DNA of 7,016 nucleotides from Sulfurimonas sp. (GTDB taxonomy: Bacteria > Campylobacterota > Campylobacteria > Campylobacterales > Sulfurimonadaceae), in the NCBI GenBank assembly GCA_030673275.1, contig DAOVJL010000058.1, forward strand, positions 1 through 7,016. Direction: 5' to 3'. Under the pieces are notes generated by a model, which was given only the letters and a program-made list of their open reading frames with translations, made no database searches and was not told where the DNA came from. Shown here one piece after another: positions 6,299 through 7,016 of this stretch. Numbering within the stretch: position 1 is the first letter of the stretch; each line of letters begins with the position of its first letter. A program made the translations under genes and the position numbers.

Positions 6299-6304
6299 TA
6301 GAAT
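6299..6304 (+). promoter_or_regulatory. Weak candidate -10 box for the sensor gene
   Basis: TAGAAT preceded by a T-rich run that belongs to the terminator. A start near 6311 would leave a leader of about 30 bases. Other AT-rich hexamers in 6303-6330 fit nearly as well, so the choice is uncertain. Confidence 0.25.
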
Positions 6305-6341
6305 ATTAATAGTAAAAAAATCCTTATATTAAGAGTGACTA

Positions 6342-7016
6342 ATGAAACTTGGTGATAAAAATATAGTTAGTTCATTTTTTAAAAGAGCAACATTTGCAAT
6401 ACTGTTTATCAGTTTACTGAGTTCTGTTGTAATCTATTTCTATCAACAACATGCTTTTTTCACCTCTTTGGCTAATGAAATTAAAATTAATGTAGATAGA
6501 GGGTTAGAAAAATATAACAATAATTTAAAACTATCCTCACAGGAAATGCTTAAAAATGATGTTAAAACATTTATGAGCGAACTTGGTTTTATCAGTATTG
6601 AAATTTATGATAACGAAAAGGGAGAGTTTTACAGTTTTTTTTCAGATGAAGAAGAATTCAAGGATAAAATGCAGCTTCTTCTAGATCATGATAAAAATTT
6701 AGATCATAATTTCCCTACAGCCGGGGAGATAAATTATGATTATTTTGAGCTTTCTCAAGATAAGTATTTTCTACAAATTTTTTATCCGCTATATAAATCA
6801 AATAAAATATTGGGATATATTGAAGGAATTACTTACATAGAGCCTCTCGCCGTAAATAGATTTAAGAGTGGAATATATGCCACGATAGTAACAGTAATTT
6901 CAACAATAATTATTTTTAGTTTAATGATATTTCCGCTGATATATTTTGCATATAAAAAGTTAGATAAAAGCAGGATAGAACTTCTTTTAAGTAACCTAAT
7001 GGCTATTCATACCTTA
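6342..7016 (+). CDS. Membrane sensor protein, 3'-truncated; output domain outside window, HD-GYP suspected
   Basis: 225 codons are visible from ATG 6342 (AAGAG ribosome site 6 bases upstream) with no stop before the window edge. A short cytoplasmic N-terminus is followed by a first membrane helix at about 16-36, a periplasmic region of about 140 residues (37-176), a second helix at about 178-202 and then a cytoplasmic linker. The periplasmic part mixes a coiled-coil-like N-terminal helix with strands (FISIEIYDNEKGEFYSFF; KYFLQIFYPLYKSNKILGYI). This resembles the single-Cache/PAS-like sensory folds of two-helix receptors. No HAMP domain is evident. The last visible residues, LLLSNLMAIHTL, look like the helix that enters HD-GYP cyclic-di-GMP phosphodiesterase domains in related bacteria, but the catalytic domain is not in view. 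A histidine kinase or diguanylate cyclase output is also possible. Its position behind flgG, across a terminator, suggests an independent unit. Confidence 0.85.
   Translation, partial: MKLGDKNIVSSFFKRATFAILFISLLSSVVIYFYQQHAFFTSLANEIKINVDRGLEKYNNNLKLSSQEMLKNDVKTFMSELGFISIEIYDNEKGEFYSFFSDEEEFKDKMQLLLDHDKNLDHNFPTAGEINYDYFELSQDKYFLQIFYPLYKSNKILGYIEGITYIEPLAVNRFKSGIYATIVTVISTIIIFSLMIFPLIYFAYKKLDKSRIELLLSNLMAIHTL

Overview
The window comes from a low-GC Campylobacterota (epsilonproteobacterial) genome, most likely a Sulfurimonas-like or related free-living Campylobacterales member. This rests on the style of the RpoD protein, the flgF(flgG2)-flgG pair behind a sigma-54-type promoter, and a hemL gene followed by small inner-membrane genes. 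Genus-level placement is inference from memory, not a search.

Layout. (i) 1-1863, plus strand: the 3' two thirds of hemL, a GTG-started AtpZ/AtpI-like membrane protein overlapping it by 8 bases, a GC-richer and hairpin-rich stretch of about 105 bases that may hold a 41-codon ORF (1238-1363), and a four-helix inner-membrane protein of unknown function. The last gene may carry an intrinsic terminator inside its own 3' end. (ii) 1878-4495, minus strand: rpoD (primary sigma factor) and, 80 bases downstream, an unrecognised 227-residue protein that looks like a PAS domain plus a degenerate kinase-like C-terminal half. The two plus- and minus-strand units converge with only 14 bases between their stop codons. 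(iii) 4496-4627: a compact divergent control region, with a TATAAT box for rpoD on one strand and a sigma-54 -24/-12 element for the flagellar genes on the other, separated by a 12-base perfect palindrome. (iv) 4628-6249, plus strand: flgF-like and flgG, encoding flagellar rod proteins, closed by a strong terminator at 6259-6297. (v) 6342 to the window edge: the N-terminal part of a two-helix membrane sensor whose output domain lies outside the window.

How they work together. The flgF/flgG pair builds the proximal and distal flagellar rod and is probably transcribed by RpoN holoenzyme, while its divergent neighbour makes the housekeeping sigma factor. HemL makes 5-aminolevulinate for haem. 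The AtpZ-like and four-helix proteins seem to be inner-membrane passengers in the hemL transcription unit. I see no mobile element, CRISPR array, tRNA, rRNA or defence system. Most of the window is ordinary core genome. The parts least explained by known biology are the 1255-1359 gap with its overlapping ORF and Shine-Dalgarno hairpin, and the PAS/pseudokinase-like protein behind rpoD.
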